DNA of 64,000 bases from JACMRI01 sp043778625 (lineage in GTDB: Bacteria > Bacteroidota > Bacteroidia > UBA4408): assembly GCA_043778625.1 (NCBI GenBank), contig JAYWFU010000147.1:1-64000 (forward strand), written 5' to 3'. The translations under genes were made by a program, and so were the position numbers. Below, in pieces: positions 60,823 to 64,000 of this stretch. Below the pieces are notes generated by a model. That model saw nothing but the letters and a program-made list of their open reading frames with translations. It made no database searches and was not told the DNA's origin. The first letter of the stretch is position 1. Each line of letters begins with the position of its first letter.

Positions 60823-62073
60823 TTATGCTATTCTACGCCAATGTCCGCTTGCAAAAGCCATAAACGTTGCGCTACTGCCGTAAGTGCCTACATTGGCTAA
60901 TGTGGTGGTGGCGGTAAATGTGCCTGTAAGGTTTTCAATAAGTTGTGTAGGACCTAGTGTGGCTAGGGTTACAGTACCTGCACCAGTTCGTTTAACTACA
61001 TACACTGTACCTGGCACGTTAATAGGGTCGGGCAAGGTAACGGTGCGTGCCACTGCATTGTACATGTATAGTGCGTAGTGAGTGGTGTTTAGGGTAATAT
61101 CTAAGTCGTTAATAATGCCCTTGTGTCTTTCGCTATTATTAAATATTGCCACACCGTTTATGGTATGCGCACCGTTTACTGTAGTGTTACCACCTAGTAT
61201 AGTAGTACCTGTAACATCAAGCGTGGCAGTGGGTGCAACGGCACTACCTACTCGTAGTTGGCTAGTAACACGTACATGGCTACCCTGTATTTCAATAGGG
61301 AATAAATTGCTAAACGTTTGCAAATATCCTACTCCAGTTATCCACGCTAGTCTAAAATAATTAGTGGCGTTTAGCCCTACTTCAAGCGTACCGCTGTTGT
61401 ACAAACTTAGTGTGCCTGTAGCTAAGTTGTATATAAAGTTAGCACTACTAGCAAGCCTATTAATTGCTGCGCTAAAAAATGGCACACGTGTGGTATTGCC
61501 TGTTATTGCGCCTAGTGCGGTATTAATCTCGTTTTGTTGTGCGGTACTTACGGGCTTAGCTATATCAGCTGTATTATCTACATTACCAAGCCCTACCTGC
61601 GCTTTAGTAGTACCGTGTGGGTTGGCAGTGTTGCCAGTATGTGTGTTTAAATTAATTTGTACCCCTGTAATAGCTGTGTTTTGCGCAGTACTTACTGGTT
61701 TATTAATATCACTGGTGTTATCTACGTTACCAAGTCCTACCTGCGCTTTAGTAGTACCGTGTGGGTTGGCAGTGTTGCCAGTATGTGTGTTTAAATTAAT
61801 TTGTACACCTGTAATAGCTGTGTTTTGCGCTGTACTTACAGGTTTGTTAATGTCGCTGGTGTTATCTACGTTACCAAGTCCTACCTGCGCTTTGGTAGTG
61901 CTGTGTGGGTTGGCTACATCGCTAGTATGTGCGGTTATATTTTGTTGTGATGTTGTTGCAACATTATCAATATTTGTTTGTAGTGTAGTTGTTACACCAT
62001 CAACAATAGCTGTTACTTCGCCCGAAGTTAAACCGCTAGTTGCATTTACTTTATAAGTACGTTTAAGAGCCAT
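60823..62073 (-). CDS. Fibre or spike protein built of 48-residue repeats
   Basis: This 416-residue protein has a short N-terminus (KRTYKVNATSGLTSGEVTAI) and three repeats of about 48 residues. Each repeat contains VGLGNVDNTSDINKPVSTAQ and THTGNTANPHGTTKAQ, the common phage tail-fibre or spike repeat. The C-terminal part (250-416) looks like a beta-helix or knob and ends GTYGSSATFMAFASGHWRRI. It lies just before the 139-residue gene on the same strand, sharing its start and stop bases. Such proteins trimerise and bind the host surface. Confidence 0.88.
   Translation of the reverse strand: MALKRTYKVNATSGLTSGEVTAIVDGVTTTLQTNIDNVATTSQQNITAHTSDVANPHSTTKAQVGLGNVDNTSDINKPVSTAQNTAITGVQINLNTHTGNTANPHGTTKAQVGLGNVDNTSDINKPVSTAQNTAITGVQINLNTHTGNTANPHGTTKAQVGLGNVDNTADIAKPVSTAQQNEINTALGAITGNTTRVPFFSAAINRLASSANFIYNLATGTLSLYNSGTLEVGLNATNYFRLAWITGVGYLQTFSNLFPIEIQGSHVRVTSQLRVGSAVAPTATLDVTGTTILGGNTTVNGAHTINGVAIFNNSERHKGIINDLDITLNTTHYALYMYNAVARTVTLPDPINVPGTVYVVKRTGAGTVTLATLGPTQLIENLTGTFTATTTLANVGTYGSSATFMAFASGHWRRIA
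61560..61960. repeat. 144-bp tandem repeats in the fibre gene
   Basis: Units begin at 61592, 61736 and 61880. The first two differ at only a few bases and the third is partly diverged. The period is exactly 48 codons, so copy changes keep the frame. Confidence 0.85.
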
Positions 62074-62492
62074 TACGAATAATAGGTTACTTGTAATTGA
62101 TGTGTTTTTTTATCCTCTAATCCTGTAATTATAAAGTTGTTAATGTTTTGTATTGTTAGTAATTCAATAACTCCACCGTGCCCAATAGGCATACCTACTT
62201 CAACGCTTACAGTTGCCGTTTCGCTATAATGTGCTACAATTGTTTTATCGGTTGTTGTTGCGTCTGCCTCAATAGCTACAATAGCGGTTTTAGCATTGGC
62301 AGGAATATCGGGTAATACTGTTACAGTACCAAACTCTACAATATCGTTAGCTATGCTAATACAATTATGGTCGGCTGTGTTACCATTTCCACTACCGTTT
62401 AGCAGTAGTTGTTCAAAAATACGTTGCAAGAGTTGCTCGGTATATGGTGAGTAGTCTGTGGCTTGTGGCGTGTATGGGCTAAATGTATTCAT
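62073..62492 (-). CDS. Element protein next to the fibre gene (139 aa)
   Basis: This protein begins MNTFSPYTPQATDYSPYTEQ, has a short Gly/Asn linker (NGSGNGNTADHN) and then a beta-strand-rich domain with IPANAKTAIVAIEADATTT and GGVIELLTIQNINNFIITGL. The layout of a short N-terminal anchor, flexible linker and beta domain suits a spike- or fibre-associated virion protein. Its stop overlaps the start of the fibre gene. No family recognised. Confidence 0.65.
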   Translation of the reverse strand: MNTFSPYTPQATDYSPYTEQLLQRIFEQLLLNGSGNGNTADHNCISIANDIVEFGTVTVLPDIPANAKTAIVAIEADATTTDKTIVAHYSETATVSVEVGMPIGHGGVIELLTIQNINNFIITGLEDKKTHQLQVTYYS

Positions 62493-62494
62493 TG

Positions 62495-62569
62495 TTATTT
62501 ATTTTTTTTGTATAGGAGTAAAGCTGTCGCAACTAGCACGGTACAAACGATTATAATTAGTACTAATCT
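62495..62569 (-). other. Out-of-frame transmembrane tail reached by -1 shift
   Basis: This frame directly after the A10 run encodes RLVLIIIVCTVLVATALLLY and ends KKNK. It has no ATG, GTG or TTG start after the preceding in-frame stop; only rare ATT codons are available. Joined to the glucosaminidase frame by a -1 shift it would add a single span with basic ends. It ends two bases before the next gene starts (62492). Confidence 0.55.
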
Positions 62570-63057
62570 TTTTTTTTTACTAATAATTGTTCAACATCTA
62601 ACGCTAATAAATTATGGCTTAGTATTATTGACATTAGTTTGCTAGCGTAATTTTCCCCCTCAGCATAACCTGCGTTTTGCAATGCTTGCGTTTGCTCTTG
62701 TGCTGTTGTTGCCGTAAAAACGCCATTCTTAGCATACCTAGAGTTTTGCAATAAAAAATTAGTGTGGTCGGTTATACTATCTTTTGCAGTATCGTACACT
62801 CTAAAATAACTTACTTTTTGCCCATCTTTTGGCGTGTTAAATGCTATTTTTTTGCCTTTGTAACCGTCTTGCGCTTTTATACCAAAATAGTTGGTTGCTT
62901 TTCGTGCCGTAATTCCGTTGCCAGCTACGCCATTATTATCGGAACTTTCAATAATCATTTGCGCCATTTTAACGCTAGGAAACAATCCTGTACCTAACGT
63001 AGTTTTAATTACATCAGCCTTGTGGGTTTCAATAAATAGTTTGCGAGCTTCGTTCAT
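62563..63057 (-). CDS. Glucosaminidase-domain peptidoglycan hydrolase (endolysin-like)
   Basis: This 164-residue protein carries a GH73-type domain: VKMAQMIIESSDNNGVAG with the likely catalytic Glu, ATNYFGIKAQDGYKGKKIAF, FRVYDTAKDSITDHTNFLLQ and a final helical part with ALQNAGYAEGENYASKLMSI. There is no signal peptide. It would cut the glycan chains of peptidoglycan during virus entry or exit. The frame ends in a run of ten A (62569-62578, coding VKKKD-stop). A -1 shift on that run would extend it by a membrane span. The upstream gene overlaps its start by one base (TAATG). Confidence 0.9.
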   Translation of the reverse strand: MNEARKLFIETHKADVIKTTLGTGLFPSVKMAQMIIESSDNNGVAGNGITARKATNYFGIKAQDGYKGKKIAFNTPKDGQKVSYFRVYDTAKDSITDHTNFLLQNSRYAKNGVFTATTAQEQTQALQNAGYAEGENYASKLMSIILSHNLLALDVEQLLVKKKD

Positions 63058-63215
63058 TACTTAATTATTTTGTGTACAATTATTATTACTAACCCTGCCA
63101 GTATAATACCTATTACAAGGCTTATGATAGTTTCGGTTTTTATTTCTACTTCTACGGTGGGTAACTTAGCATCGTTGAGTAAGTTGTCCACCAGTTTTGA
63201 GTTTAATACGTTCAT
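63057..63215 (-). CDS. Short single-span membrane protein (52 aa)
   Basis: Too short for most gene finders. The frame reads MNVLNSKLVDNLLNDAKLPT, VEVEIKTETI, then a span ISLVIGIILAGLVIIIVHKI ending IK. Its stop overlaps the glucosaminidase ATG (TAATG), so the two are translationally coupled. The amphipathic N-part and single span suit a virion-membrane or lysis-accessory peptide. Confidence 0.7.
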   Translation of the reverse strand: MNVLNSKLVDNLLNDAKLPTVEVEIKTETIISLVIGIILAGLVIIIVHKIIK

Positions 63216-63217
63216 TA

Positions 63218-63649
63218 TTATTGGCAATTAAGGCGTGCTAGTAACGCTAAGGTTTTGTCTTTTACTCCGCTGAAATAGTCGTAGTAGTCTTCTTTTTTTA
63301 TCCAATCCGTCAAGGTTTCTTTTTTCTCGTCGTAATACTTTTGGTTAAATGCGTTGTACACTGCTACCACCATATCATCAGTACCTAATTGGTTAAGTTT
63401 ATTCCAAGCAGCATCTTTAGTTCCGGTTAGTGTAAATAAGCCACTCATTACATCGTGTAGTTCAATAGCTAACGGTTCGGCATTCCAATCTTTAGGTATG
63501 TTAATTGCCCCTTTAGGATAGCTTGCTTGTGGGCCCTGGGCTTTTTCTTTGCCACGTTTTTTTCCCCAAAAGAAAATAGCAAGGCCAATAACAATTATTA
63601 TTACTACTGTTATAATTACTGGTTTGTAGCTTGAGTAAAATTCTTTCAT
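63218..63649 (-). CDS. Membrane-anchored ELHDVM-family element protein
   Basis: This 143-residue protein has a cytoplasmic-looking start MKEFYSSYKP, one span (about 11-29, VIITVVIIIVIGLAIFFWG), a basic patch KKRGKEKA and a soluble helical domain. That domain contains ELHDVMSGLFTLTGTKDAAW and VYNAFNQKYYDEKKETLTDW. The domain is shared with the next gene upstream, so the two are tandem paralogues. No known family. A helical anchor on the inside or outside of a viral membrane is a guess from layout. Confidence 0.7.
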   Translation of the reverse strand: MKEFYSSYKPVIITVVIIIVIGLAIFFWGKKRGKEKAQGPQASYPKGAINIPKDWNAEPLAIELHDVMSGLFTLTGTKDAAWNKLNQLGTDDMVVAVYNAFNQKYYDEKKETLTDWIKKEDYYDYFSGVKDKTLALLARLNCQ

Positions 63650-63651
63650 TA

Positions 63652-64000
63652 TTATTTTTTAAATTGTAACGTTTGTAATTTGGCTATTGCCTTTTGTGCA
63701 ATGCCTGTGTTAGCATCGTAGCCTTCGTGCTGTATCCATTGTAATAAATTTTGCCCGCTATCGCTATAGTACAATTGATTAAACAAGTTGTAAACGGCTA
63801 CTAACTGCACATTATTTAATAGCAATAGCTTGCTGTATGCTTGGTCTTTGGTAGCTACACTTGTAAACACACCAGCCATAACATCATGTAGTTCAAGCAC
63901 TAGCGGTAAGGCGTCGTACTTATTTGAATTAGTTGATTGGGTTTGTTTAGTGGGTGTAGTTTTTTTGGGTACCGTAGTCGTGCTTTGTGTATTTTCGGTT
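63652..64000 (-). CDS. ELHDVM-family element protein, paralogue, 5' part outside the window
   Basis: The frame is open to the window edge, with a Thr/Pro/Lys linker (TVPKKTTPTKQTQSTNSNK) before the domain ELHDVMAGVFTSVATKDQAY and VYNLFNQLYYSDSGQNLLQW. It ends in QTLQFKK. By comparison with its paralogue a membrane span probably lies further upstream. An internal GTG near 63900 is unlikely to be the start, because the frame and sense continue past it. Confidence 0.75.
   Translation of the reverse strand, partial: TENTQSTTTVPKKTTPTKQTQSTNSNKYDALPLVLELHDVMAGVFTSVATKDQAYSKLLLLNNVQLVAVYNLFNQLYYSDSGQNLLQWIQHEGYDANTGIAQKAIAKLQTLQFKK

Noticed and set aside
61560..61960. Possible CRISPR or minisatellite array
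   Set aside because: The repeats are coding, with a period of 48 codons in the fibre gene.
61364..62056. 230-codon plus-strand frame with repeated hydrophobic phrases
   Set aside because: Antisense of the fibre repeats; its periodicity is exactly that of the fibre gene.

Overview
The window is a 64 kb piece of an AT-rich chromosome from a member of the Bacteroidota. Chitinophagales or a nearby order is my best guess, but I cannot prove it. The evidence is a type IX secretion (T9SS) type B sorting domain, a PorP/SprF-type protein fused to OmpA, families largely confined to the phylum (DUF4270, DUF4286, DUF2851, IPExxxVDY, single-domain glycogen synthase), a TonB-dependent receptor with a carboxypeptidase-like plug extension, and promoters of the TTG-N19-TAnnTTTG type. 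Two textbook examples of that promoter lie before the PadR gene and before the tRNA.

Left part (1-18.7 kb), accessory-rich. The first 48 bases hold the start of a probable IS630-type transposase that appears to have cut a methylguanine-DNA methyltransferase gene. A PadR regulator and PspC-domain membrane protein pair follows. Next comes a minus-strand tripartite RND efflux operon (adaptor, pump, outer-membrane factor). After that are a broken MFS gene, an orphan DUF1016/YhcG-type nuclease, a WG-repeat protein, a PorP-TSP3-OmpA fusion, a decayed IS1595 transposase, a probable PD-(D/E)xK protein of unknown role, and uvrA. Three copies of a REP-like palindrome (core GCCTTGGTTCGTG) sit between genes here.

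Central part (18.8-57.7 kb), mostly core genome. It holds a 1538-residue PKD/T9SS surface protein, a glycosyltransferase-ftsE cluster, an envelope-biogenesis run (uppS, bamA, two Skp/OmpH chaperones), and glycogen synthase-DUF4270-glmS followed by a LytTR response regulator. A second decayed IS1595 copy lies next to a 7TM-HD phosphohydrolase. A thiolase, an M42 peptidase, and a minus-strand block for surface-polymer and membrane functions (GT2, methyltransferase, large membrane protein, DUF2851, M48-like protease, SDR protein) follow. The last stretch carries a PafA-like phosphatase, rsmA, a TonB receptor, and IPExxxVDY-pyk.

Right part (57.7-64 kb), an integrated virus-like element that runs off the window. 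A tRNA-Arg(TCT) gene is followed directly by a plus-strand tyrosine recombinase. Facing it across a shared terminator is a compact minus-strand operon. It encodes small single-span membrane proteins, a duplicated ELHDVM family, a GH73-type glucosaminidase, a repeat-built fibre or spike protein, two extremely lysine-rich proteins and holin-like proteins. No terminase, portal or major capsid gene is visible, so I can only suggest, not show, a tailless membrane-containing provirus. The glucosaminidase ends in an A10 run, and a -1 frameshift there would add a transmembrane tail. This is the most novel-looking detail of the window.
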